Assembly (NCBI GenBank): GCA_028282925.1
Contig: JANQGV010000259.1
Span: 1-36,693, forward strand
Source of the DNA: Thermodesulfobacteriota bacterium
GTDB lineage: Bacteria; Desulfobacterota; WTBG01; CAIYCZ01; CAIRTM01
Length of the DNA stretch: 36,693 nucleotides
Direction of reading: 5' to 3'
Positions 26,984 to 34,455 of this stretch are shown here, one piece after another (the stretch's first letter is position 1; each line of letters begins with the position of its first letter). The position numbers and the translations under genes are program-made. The notes beneath the pieces were generated by a model. That model had not been told where the DNA came from. It did no database searches and saw only the letters and a list, made by a program, of their open reading frames with translations.

Positions 26984-27125
26984 GGAGGTTGCCGGAGAAT
27001 GCCCATCCATCCCGATCATATCGGGATTGTGCCCCATCCCTTGTCGCTACGGCGTACAAACACGTATGCCGGACTCCAAAGACTTTCGCACGCCTTGTAT
27101 CCGGACATCCTTCAGCATGGATTTT
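26984..27125. repeat. Dispersed repeat, family R2, copy B
   Basis: This is similar in order to copy A: CGTCGC/TGTCGC, ACGGCGTACAAACACGTA, TTTCGCACGCCTTGTATC. It adds a hairpin CCCGAT-CAT-ATCGGG (27011-27025) near its start. Its first 50 bases also match the short copy at 29290. Confidence 0.75.
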
Positions 27126-27260
27126 GGGGTAGATCCCTTGTCTGATTGGGGAAAATGTACGTTTTTTTGCATGCCATTGACATAAACCCGGGAAAATGCT
27201 AATGATTTCACATAAAGCGGCCGATAGGAGTAATTAATTTGTTCATAGGGGATAAAGCTG

Positions 27261-27605
27261 ATGGACGATAGAAGAGAGCATGCACGGCTTGAAAAAGTAT
27301 ATCGCCTGGAGTATGGCCCGTTTTCATCGGTGGTGAACCACGAAGACATGAAGACGGGAGCCGTCAAGAATTTAAGCGGAGGCGGCATTTTGTTTGCCGC
27401 TGATGAAAAATTCTCCCTGGGAGCACAATTGTTTCTGAAAATATACATTTCCGGGTGGTCCCAGGACGACGGCGAGTTTGTCCAGGTGTCAAATGCGGAA
27501 TCTGAGCTTCTGCTGATGACCCTGGCGGAAGTGTTGCGGGTTGACGATGAGAGCTCCGGCGAATATTTGACCGGGGCGCGGTTTATAGGACAAGTACATA
27601 GATAG
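27261..27605 (+). CDS. PilZ-domain protein (probable cyclic-di-GMP receptor)
   Basis: This is a 114-residue single-domain protein. The PilZ motif pair is present: RxxxR within RREHAR (Arg5, Arg9) and NxSxxG at 37-42 (NLSGGG). Together these bind cyclic di-GMP, so it is expected to be a soluble receptor that alters a partner on binding. The ATG at 27261 lies soon after GGGGATAAAG; the ribosome site is only fair. It ends eight bases before the CheZ-like gene, so the two are likely one operon and may act in the same motility or chemosensory circuit. No enzyme domain is attached. Confidence 0.9.
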   Translation: MDDRREHARLEKVYRLEYGPFSSVVNHEDMKTGAVKNLSGGGILFAADEKFSLGAQLFLKIYISGWSQDDGEFVQVSNAESELLLMTLAEVLRVDDESSGEYLTGARFIGQVHR

Positions 27606-27613
27606 GTGCGCAT

Positions 27614-29290
27614 ATGGGTGCAAAAACGTCACTGCCTGTAGTTCGTCTGGAGTTGTCCTCCGGAGTATTCCGGATTAATACGGATGAAGCTATCTACGAA
27701 ATCGCCGTTAATCCCGAAGGCGGTCCGGCCAGGGTGGTTGAAAAAATCATTGAAAAAGAGGTGCCGGTACCGGCCACTGCACCACCACCCCCGCCACCAC
27801 CTGAACCGGCGGAGGAGCCGGTTGCAGCAGAACCTGCGCCTGAGGAGGCCCCGGCCGCCGCCCAAGAGGCCCCTGCTGCGGCAGCAGTCGAAGCCGATCA
27901 ATTTTATAAAGAAATATCCGAAGAGATGCTTCAGGAAATCGGCAAGCTTGCCCGGGAGATGTCCATTTCCATCCAGGAGATGCCCCCTGCCGATGAGATG
28001 AAACAAGTTGATATTCAGCGGGCGGGGTTTGATCTGGAAAGCGCAAAAGGCCTTCTGGATGATGTGGTCAAGATGACTGAAAAGGCTACTATGGAGATCA
28101 TGGACATCTCTGAAAATATCCAGGATGACTGCGAGACTATCCAGCAAAACCTGGCCGACCTGAAGAATCTGAAGGTGTTTGAAAACGAGGAGTCCGCACC
28201 AGCCGCGGGTTCCACGGCAGCACCAGCAGGGGCGGCTTCCATAGAGGTTCTGGAAGAGCTGTTGCAGCATGAACACAACCTGAAAGAGGTTCTGGTGAGT
28301 CTGCCGGCGCCTTCGGCTGCACCGACTCCGGCCCCGGAACCGACGGAGGCCCCGGAGCCGGTTACCAAAACGGTGCAGGTGTACAGCTTTGACCTGGATG
28401 TGCTGTTCCAGACCTTGTATGAATTGTGCACCAATGAAGCGGTGAAAAAACATATCAAGGCCATGCGGGAAGCCCAGACTGAAGAATTCAGCACCGATGA
28501 TATTCAGCAGTCCCTGTCGGATATGGCCCCTGAGGTTGAGGTTGAAGATACGTTTTATAATTTTCCGCTGCCGGCACTGCTGAAAATGCTTTTTCAGTAT
28601 ACCACCAGTGATAAAAACAAACAGATACTGAAGAAAATGAACCAGACTGCTTCCACCATTTTCCTGGACCAGATACTGCCGGTTGAGGGCACGGTGGAGG
28701 AGAAGGAGATTACGGTCGAGCCTGAACCGGCGCCGGTTCAGGATGAGCCTGCCGCTGAACCTTCCGGCGACGATCCGCTTCAGGAAGCGTTTCAGTTGAT
28801 CGACAAGAATATTGCTCTGTTGACAGCGGAGGCTGACCGGCTGCGACAGATCGGCGACGAAGGCGGTGGGACTGCCGCAGAGGACGGGGGTGCACAGACC
28901 GGTTTCTCGGTGGTTAAAAAAGAGGATCACGAAAAGTTGGTTGCCACACTGGAATCGTCCGATCAGGTTATTCGCAAGATTGTTGAAAGTATCCGCCAGA
29001 TCCTGGAAGCCCTGTCGTTCCAGGATCTGTCAGGACAGCGCATTGTTAAAATCGCCGATATGCTCACCAATGTACAGTTTCAGCTGCTGAGTATTTTGGT
29101 GTCGTTCGGTGTGAAATTGAAGTCGCACCAGCAGCACGCCGACTCCGACGACTGGGATTCCGATGAGGAGGCCAGCGAAGAAGTATCTAAAATGATGAGC
29201 CGGGTTAAGGAAGAGGTCGACGGCGAAGCTGAAGCCTCCCCGCTGGACCAGGGTGAAGTTGATAAGCTGCTGGCGGAATTAGGATTTTAG
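27614..29290 (+). CDS. Large CheZ-like phosphatase with interrupted helical bundle
   Basis: This 558-residue acidic cytoplasmic protein has parts that recall CheZ, the CheY-P phosphatase. The region about 95-190 has LLDDVVKMTEKATMEIMDI, as in the CheZ N-terminal helices. Residues about 435-505 contain FQDLSGQ (469-475), where Asp471 and Gln475 match the CheZ catalytic Asp/Gln pair. Between them lie Pro/Ala-rich linkers and an unknown helical segment (about 250-370), so the protein is more than twice the usual 200-250 residues. It follows a PilZ gene by eight bases, which suggests linkage of cyclic di-GMP to a chemosensory output. The weak ribosome site at ATG 27614 fits coupling to the PilZ gene. 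Family assignment is fair; the middle has no recognised domain. Confidence 0.78.
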   Translation: MGAKTSLPVVRLELSSGVFRINTDEAIYEIAVNPEGGPARVVEKIIEKEVPVPATAPPPPPPPEPAEEPVAAEPAPEEAPAAAQEAPAAAAVEADQFYKEISEEMLQEIGKLAREMSISIQEMPPADEMKQVDIQRAGFDLESAKGLLDDVVKMTEKATMEIMDISENIQDDCETIQQNLADLKNLKVFENEESAPAAGSTAAPAGAASIEVLEELLQHEHNLKEVLVSLPAPSAAPTPAPEPTEAPEPVTKTVQVYSFDLDVLFQTLYELCTNEAVKKHIKAMREAQTEEFSTDDIQQSLSDMAPEVEVEDTFYNFPLPALLKMLFQYTTSDKNKQILKKMNQTASTIFLDQILPVEGTVEEKEITVEPEPAPVQDEPAAEPSGDDPLQEAFQLIDKNIALLTAEADRLRQIGDEGGGTAAEDGGAQTGFSVVKKEDHEKLVATLESSDQVIRKIVESIRQILEALSFQDLSGQRIVKIADMLTNVQFQLLSILVSFGVKLKSHQQHADSDDWDSDEEASEEVSKMMSRVKEEVDGEAEASPLDQGEVDKLLAELGF

Positions 29291-29335
29291 GAGGCTGCCG
29301 GAAAACGTCTATCTGCCCCGATTGCATCGGGATTA
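29290..29335. repeat. Short R2-like repeat, copy C
   Basis: This follows the start of copy B (GGAGG-TGCCGGA-AA...ATC) and carries CCCGAT-TGC-ATCGGG (29317-29331). It begins at the stop codon of the CheZ-like gene and ends 20 bases before a terminator. Confidence 0.6.
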
Positions 29336-29355
29336 CGATCATCAATTAAGTCAAT

Positions 29356-29386
29356 AAAAAAGGCTGCCGATACGGCAGCCTTTTTT
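29356..29386. terminator. Strong bidirectional terminator between cheZ-like and fdnI
   Basis: A perfect 14-base stem (29356-29369 and 29373-29386) around an ATA loop has the core GGCTGCCG and flanking A6/T6 runs. It serves both the + strand PilZ-CheZ operon and the - strand formate dehydrogenase operon. Confidence 0.93.
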
Positions 29387-29408
29387 TGTGCGTAGTGTCA
29401 GGGTGTAG

Positions 29409-30050
29409 TTATCTGTTCTTTTCGTCATACTCCTTGAGCCATTTACCGTGCTGCAGCTTGGCCCAGGCGCGTGTGCACTTGCCGCTGAGCATGGACTGAA
29501 TGGTCCCGGGGTTAATGAAGGTGCCCAGGCAGATATGCATGATGACCGCTCCGGCAAGGGCCGCCACGCCCAGTACATGCAACGGGTAGCACAAGATAAC
29601 CAGGTCGCGGGAGAAGCTGAACGGAAACCACATGATGATACCGGTCAGCGACATCAGTATCCAGGTTGCCGCCTTCAGAAGGTAATAGATCTTCTGTCCG
29701 GCGTTGAAGCGGCCCGATTCGGGCACACCGTCCTTTTTGCCGAGATACCCGCCGCCGGTGGCTATCCATTTAATATCGTCGGCGGTAAACAGCGCACCAT
29801 CCTTAAACCAGGTGACTGCTGCAAAAAAGCCGCTGACGGCAAAAACGAGCCCGGAAATATTATGAACATATTTAAGGGCATGGTATCCGCCGAAGAGCCT
29901 GGCGATAAAGTCGAGGGTGTGATACATCAGGCCGAATCCGGAGATGAACAGCAGAATACAGCTCCCGGCAAAGAGCCAGTGCACCAGACGTTCAAAAGAG
30001 CTGGTTACTTCAATCAGTTCGCACCCTGATGATTTTGCTCCATTACTCAT
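29409..30050 (-). CDS. fdnI: Formate dehydrogenase cytochrome b subunit (gamma)
   Basis: This is the 213-residue membrane subunit of formate dehydrogenase-N type enzymes. It passes electrons from the FdnH iron-sulfur chain via two b hemes to the quinone pool. Four hydrophobic segments are visible. Candidate heme-ligand histidines lie in LVHWLF, ALKYVHNISG and YPLHVLG...IMHICLG. FdnI proteins are about 215 residues. The ATG at 30050 was chosen because GGAAGGAGGTGA lies at good spacing and because it overlaps the fdnH end by eight bases; a GTG at 30059 would add three residues. The operon order is fdnG-fdnH-fdnI. Confidence 0.94.
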   Translation of the reverse strand: MSNGAKSSGCELIEVTSSFERLVHWLFAGSCILLFISGFGLMYHTLDFIARLFGGYHALKYVHNISGLVFAVSGFFAAVTWFKDGALFTADDIKWIATGGGYLGKKDGVPESGRFNAGQKIYYLLKAATWILMSLTGIIMWFPFSFSRDLVILCYPLHVLGVAALAGAVIMHICLGTFINPGTIQSMLSGKCTRAWAKLQHGKWLKEYDEKNR

Positions 30051-30834
30051 GGCTGTCACCTCCTTCCTCTAAATCAGGCCGCTTGGGGCCCTTCATAATA
30101 TAGTACAGGAAGCCGGCGCCGACTCCGCCCAGCAAGCTGACCATGGAAAGCGGTTTCAGCACGTCTTTCCAGAGTGCAACCGAGCCTGCAATTTTGGGTT
30201 TCTCGGGTAACTTGTCGTATGCATCGGCCGGTTCGGTCAGCACATAAACAACATGGGTGCCGCCGACGTACTGGTCTCCGTACACGGAGGCACTACCACC
30301 GATCTCGCCGACACGCTTATGGGCCATCTTGTAGATGTCGGCCTTATCGCCGAAAATCAGGGTCCCGGTCGGGCAGGCCTGAGCGCAGGCGGGCGGCAGA
30401 TTGTCGGCCTGGCGGTCGTAGCAGAAGGTGCACTTGTACATCTTTTCCGATTTGGAGCAAAACTGCGGTACGCTGAATGGACAGGTGTGATAGCAGTATT
30501 TACAGCCGATGCACTTGTCTGGATCGATAATAACGGCACCTTCCGGTGTCTTGAAAATACAGCCCGGAACAGGGCAGGCCTTTAAACAGCCGGGGTCGCC
30601 GCAATGGAAGCATTTGTCGTTGCGAAACAGCCATTTAAGGCCGCCTTTGCCGTCGTCCATCTCCTGAAAACGGATAAGGGTAAAGGTTGACGGACTCAGA
30701 TCCGGCGGGTTCTGGTAGCTGCCTTTGTTTACCGTTGTTTCAGCAGGGAGGCCGTTCCAGTTTTTACAGGCCACCTGACATCCCCGGCAACCGGTGCATT
30801 TGGACAGGTCGACTAACATTGCTTTTTCACTCAT
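30043..30834 (-). CDS. fdnH: Formate dehydrogenase iron-sulfur subunit (beta)
   Basis: This 263-residue electron-transfer subunit carries four [4Fe-4S] clusters in the ferredoxin pattern: CTGCRGCQVAC (13-23), CFHCGDPGCLKACP (75-88), CIGCKYCYHTCP (108-119) and CTFCYD...CAQACP (135-154). A single C-terminal transmembrane helix near residues 234-250 anchors it on the periplasmic side next to FdnI. It has no signal peptide and is expected to be carried out with FdnG by the Tat system. Its start overlaps the fdnG stop (ATGA) and its end overlaps fdnI, so all three are translationally coupled. It is slightly shorter than E. coli FdnH (294 residues). Confidence 0.96.
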   Translation of the reverse strand: MSEKAMLVDLSKCTGCRGCQVACKNWNGLPAETTVNKGSYQNPPDLSPSTFTLIRFQEMDDGKGGLKWLFRNDKCFHCGDPGCLKACPVPGCIFKTPEGAVIIDPDKCIGCKYCYHTCPFSVPQFCSKSEKMYKCTFCYDRQADNLPPACAQACPTGTLIFGDKADIYKMAHKRVGEIGGSASVYGDQYVGGTHVVYVLTEPADAYDKLPEKPKIAGSVALWKDVLKPLSMVSLLGGVGAGFLYYIMKGPKRPDLEEGGDSHE

Positions 30835-33800
30835 TGGGCACCTCCCTTCTTAACAACATCAACCATGAACGCCTTTGACTCGGGAATCATGGTGTTGGGG
30901 TCGCCGACGTTGGGTGTCAGCAGGTTGGCGCTGCGCAACTCCTTCAATTCAGGGTGCGGCTGGCGCCAGCCATAGTGCCAGGGCACGCCGACCTGGTGGA
31001 CCTCTTGGCCTTCAATGGTGAAAGGTTTGAATCGCGGTGTGACAACGGCAACCGCCACTACTTCACCGCGAGCCGATGTAACCTTGACGATTTCTCCGTT
31101 TTCAATGCCTTTCATGTCGGCCAGCTCTTTGCTCATTTCAACAAACATGTCCGGCTGTAATTCAAGCAGCCAGGGCTGCCAGCGGGTCATAACGCCGGTT
31201 TGCCAGTGCTCGGTGACACGATAGGTTGTGCACACGATGGGAAAACGCGGATCACAGGTCGCCCGGGTGTCCAACTCTGTGCCGATACCTTTTATGTCCC
31301 AGCGCTTGACCGTCGGGTTGACGAACTGCGGCGACATGGGGTTTTTCTCGATGGGGCATTCCAGGGGCTCATAATGTTCCGGGAACGGACCGTCTGCACG
31401 GCCGGGGCCGAATATATGAGCATGGCCTTCCGGTTTCATAATAAACGGGTAGCGCGATGCCTTGCCGGCTGCCAGAGGCGCCCAGCCGCCGTCGGGTACG
31501 TCGCCTTTCCATTTGGTGATGGAGCCCGTCCACCAGATAACCGGTTTGTCGATCGCCCACGGTTTGCCGTTTTTGTCGACCGAAGCCCGGTTGTACAGAA
31601 TGCGACGGTTTACCGGCCAGCACCATGACCACTTGGCATAGAGACCGATGCCGGAAGGATCAACTTTGCCCCGCCGGGCAGCCATGTTGCCCTTTTCGGT
31701 ATAGGAGTTGCAATAGAGCCAGTTGCCCGATGATGTTGACCCGTCGGCCTGCAGAAAGGCGAAGCTGGGAACCAGGGTGCCTTTTTTATAGAGCTTACCC
31801 TTGATTTCAACATCTTTCAGGAAGTAACCGTTGATCTCCCTTGCTACTTCATGGCTGTCAAAATGTTTGATTTTGCCGTCGGGCATCTTCAGGCCATAAT
31901 CCCAGGTGAGTTTGGTAATTGCTTCAGGCAGCTTGCCGCCTTCCTTTTCATACAGCTCTTTTATGCGGTAGTGCAACTCGGTGATGATTTCGCCGTCGGG
32001 CATAGCCTCGCCGGCCGGGTTGGTGGCTTTGTAGCGCCATTGCATCCAGCGGCCGCTGTTGGTGACGCTGCCTTCTTTTTCCATGGATGCGGCACAGGGC
32101 AGCATGAACACCTCGGTATCGATTTCAGAAGGGTTCATGTCCGGGCCCTTCCAGAAGGAGCCGGTCTCGTTGTCGAAAATATTTACGTTGACCATCCATT
32201 TCAGTTTGGTAAGCGCCTTGCGGACCTTGTTGGCATTGGCACCGCTACAGGCCGGGTTCTGGCCCCAGGCAAAGAATCCGCTGAACCGCCCTTTGTACAT
32301 ATCGTCGAAGATGGTCAGCCAGGAATAGTTTTTGCCGTCGTCCAGTTTGGGCGTGTAGGAGTAGGCCTCCTCCAGCGTCGTGTTAAGGCCGTAATGGGCG
32401 CGCATGAGGCTGTTGGAGTATTTAGGGTAGTTGCCCCACCAGTTGGCGCTCATCGGGTCGCTGGTTTTTGGTGTATATTTTTTGTTGTAGGCTTCCAGGG
32501 TCGGCTGGGAAGCCTTGGGTGTTTTCAGGTAGCCGGGCAGGATATGGAACAGCAGGCAGTGGTCGGTTGATCCCTGCACATTGGACTCGCCGCGCAGGGC
32601 GTTTACTCCGCCGCCGGCCACGCCCATGTTGCCTAAAAGGAGCTGGATTATGGCCATGGCCCTGATTGTTTGCACGCCAACGGTGTGCTGTGTCCAGCCC
32701 ATGGCGTACATGATGGTAGCCGATTTGTCTGCTACGCCGGTTGATGCATAGGCCTTGTACACTTCCAGCAGCTTTTCTTTAGGCGTGCCGGTAATAGATG
32801 CCACTTTATCCAGATCATAGCGTGACACGTGTTTTTTGAGCAATTGGAAAACACAGTTGGGGTCCTGCAGGGACTTGTCTTTTTTAGGCGTGCCGTCGGT
32901 ATTTTTCTGAATCGACCAGGTGGCCTTGTCATACTTACCGTTGACATAGCCCTCCTTGGTTTTGGTGCCTTTGAGACCCGAGAAGACGCCTTCGTTGTCC
33001 GCCGGCAGCTTAAATTTGGGATTTACCAGAAATGATGAGTTGGTATATTCCCGGACATATTCGTCAAAATAGAGATTGTTGTCGAGTATGTACTTGATCA
33101 TACCGCACAGGAATGCCACGTCGGAACCGGAACGAATCGGTGCATAGACATGTGCACGGGCTGAAGTGCGGGTGAAGCGGGGGTCGACACTGATAAGGGT
33201 AGCGCCCTTATCGATTGCCTGGGTGACCCATTTGAAAGAAATCGGGTGGTTTTCTGCAGCGTTGCTTCCCATAACCATAATGCAATCACTGTTGCGCAAG
33301 TCAATCCAGTGATTGGTCATTGCGCCGCGTCCGAACGACTCTGCCAGAGCCGCAACAGTTGCGGAGTGTCATATCCGCGCCTGGTGTTCGATATACACCA
33401 GGCCGAGAGAGCGCAGGAATTTCTGGTAAACGTAGCACTCTTCATTGTCCATGGCGGCGCTGCCCACAGAGGCGAGGCCCATGGTCCTGTTGACGGTTTG
33501 TCCTTTCGCGTTTCTCTCCTGGAAGCTTTCGTCCCTGCTTTTTTTGATGTTTGCAGCCAGCCTGTCAAGTACCCAGTCCCATGATTTCTCCTCCCACTTG
33601 TCACTTTTGGGTGCGCGGTACAGGGGCTTTGTAAGACGGTTTTCGTTGCGATGACTCAACTGGTACAGTGATGAGCCCTTGCTGCACAGACTTCCCTGGT
33701 TAATAGGATGATCCGGGTCACCTTCGGTGTACACCACCTTGCCGTTCCTGGTGTGCACGATAATACCACAACCAACAGCGCAGTACGGGCATATGGTGAT

Positions 33801-33929
33801 GGTTTCTCTGGAATAGGTGATTTTGGTTGTTGCAGCATGGGCTTTCACCTTGTCAAGGTTTACCCCCAGTCCACCTGCCGCAACCGCAGCACCCGAGATC
33901 TTCAAGAACCCCCTTCTCGAGATCTTCAT
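30831..33929 (-). CDS. fdnG: Selenocysteine-containing formate dehydrogenase catalytic subunit (alpha)
   Basis: This molybdenum or tungsten bis-MGD formate dehydrogenase has 1032 residues if the in-frame TGA at 33369-33371 is read as selenocysteine (Sec187). The frame is continuous on both sides of that codon. The context ARI-Sec-HS is followed by FGRGAMTNHW and matches the E. coli FdnG selenocysteine site, which argues against a broken gene. A Tat signal (RRGFLK, 5-10) shows periplasmic export. The [4Fe-4S] ligands are Cys47, Cys50, Cys54 and Cys82. Molybdopterin motifs such as MVMGSNAAENHP and the C-terminal domain follow. AAAGGAGA precedes the ATG at 33929. The enzyme oxidises formate and feeds electrons through FdnHI to quinones. 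selB, needed to decode the UGA, lies 520 bases upstream. Confidence 0.96.
33337..33371 (-). promoter_or_regulatory. Selenocysteine UGA and candidate bacterial SECIS hairpin
   Basis: The UGA at 33371-33369 is followed 17 bases later in the mRNA by a six-pair stem (GGCUCU with AGAGUC, 33351-33346 and 33342-33337) around a GGC loop. This is about the distance at which SelB binds the apical hairpin in E. coli fdhF and fdnG. The loop sequence departs from the best-studied examples, so the SelB contact is unproven. Confidence 0.6.
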
Positions 33930-34026
33930 CGTGGCATTCTCCTTTCATGTGAAAGTTCGCAAGAAACACTCTTTACAGGTATTAGTTAAACAGACGTAAA
34001 GCTTTCCCCCTTTCTTGTAAAAACAG

Positions 34027-34045
34027 TGCATTATTTTATAATGCA
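34027..34045. promoter_or_regulatory. Operator-like palindrome upstream of fdnG
   Basis: TGCATTAT and ATAATGCA form an exact inverted repeat around TTT, about 100 bases upstream of the fdnG ATG. It could bind a dimeric regulator of formate metabolism. It is not followed by a T-tract. Confidence 0.4.
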
Positions 34046-34194
34046 GTTAGTGATGTATGAATGTGAAATAATTGATATGTAAAATAAAAATAGGTGACAG
34101 TATTGATAATTTCTATGTTCTTACGGTAAGAGAAGTAGCATATTGAATTATAGAGTGTCAATGAAATTTATATTTTTTATGCTTTTTTATTTTT

Positions 34195-34208
34195 TTGATA
34201 AAAATTAA
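34195..34208. promoter_or_regulatory. FNR/CRP-like site upstream of fdnG
   Basis: TTGATAAAAATTAA matches the FNR consensus TTGAT-N4-ATCAA with one mismatch. It lies about 270 bases from fdnG, far from the usual position, in A+T-rich DNA where chance matches are frequent. Confidence 0.2.
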
Positions 34209-34263
34209 GCAATATTGGATAGATATATATGATGAGCAGTAGTAGAGGCCGGTCTTTTCCCAT

Positions 34264-34455
34264 TAGAGCAGATCACACAAGAGGATAGCTACGCCGTAGA
34301 TCTGTAAAGGCAGGTACGGTTGGATTACCGGCGGCAACGTGCTCGCTGGAACAGGAAGAATATGTATACGATCCATAGCGCGCACTGCCGTGGCTGCTCC
34401 AACCGTACCTGCCTTTACGATTCATAAGGGCTGTAATATTGTGTGAAATGCTCTA
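34264..34455. mobile_element. 192-bp nested inverted-repeat element (MITE-like or structured RNA)
   Basis: The outer arms are 17 bases each (34264-34280 and 34439-34455, 15 of 17 paired; TAGAGCA...CACACAA). An exact 21-base inner inverted repeat lies at 34304-34324 and 34398-34418. The 73-base centre has no coding frame of note. The ends read TA-GAGCA...TGCTC-TA, as expected if a small transposon duplicated a TA target (mariner/IS630 style). It encodes no transposase. The right arm contains the selB stop codon. A large RNA hairpin is the main alternative. Confidence 0.55.

Larger units (their letters stand above)
33930..34452. other. Intergenic region between fdnG and selB
   Basis: These 523 bases lack a gene. 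The half near fdnG is very A+T-rich and contains a 19-base palindrome and an FNR-like site. The half near selB is a nested inverted-repeat element. Both neighbouring genes are on the minus strand, so fdnG presumably has its own promoter here, but I could not find a convincing -10/-35 pair. Confidence 0.6.

Noticed and set aside
27629-28930. 433-codon minus-strand frame rich in Arg, Leu and Phe
   Set aside because: It mirrors the Pro/Ala/Glu-rich CheZ-like gene; the composition is an artefact of the sense codons.
33369-33371. fdnG as a pseudogene with a premature stop
   Set aside because: The TGA is exactly at the selenocysteine site of the family, the frame is otherwise intact, and selB is adjacent.
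34264-34455. tRNA-Sec (selC) candidate
   Set aside because: The long inner stem of 21 pairs does not match an acceptor arm, and no T-arm GGTTCGA-like or UCA anticodon arrangement is present.
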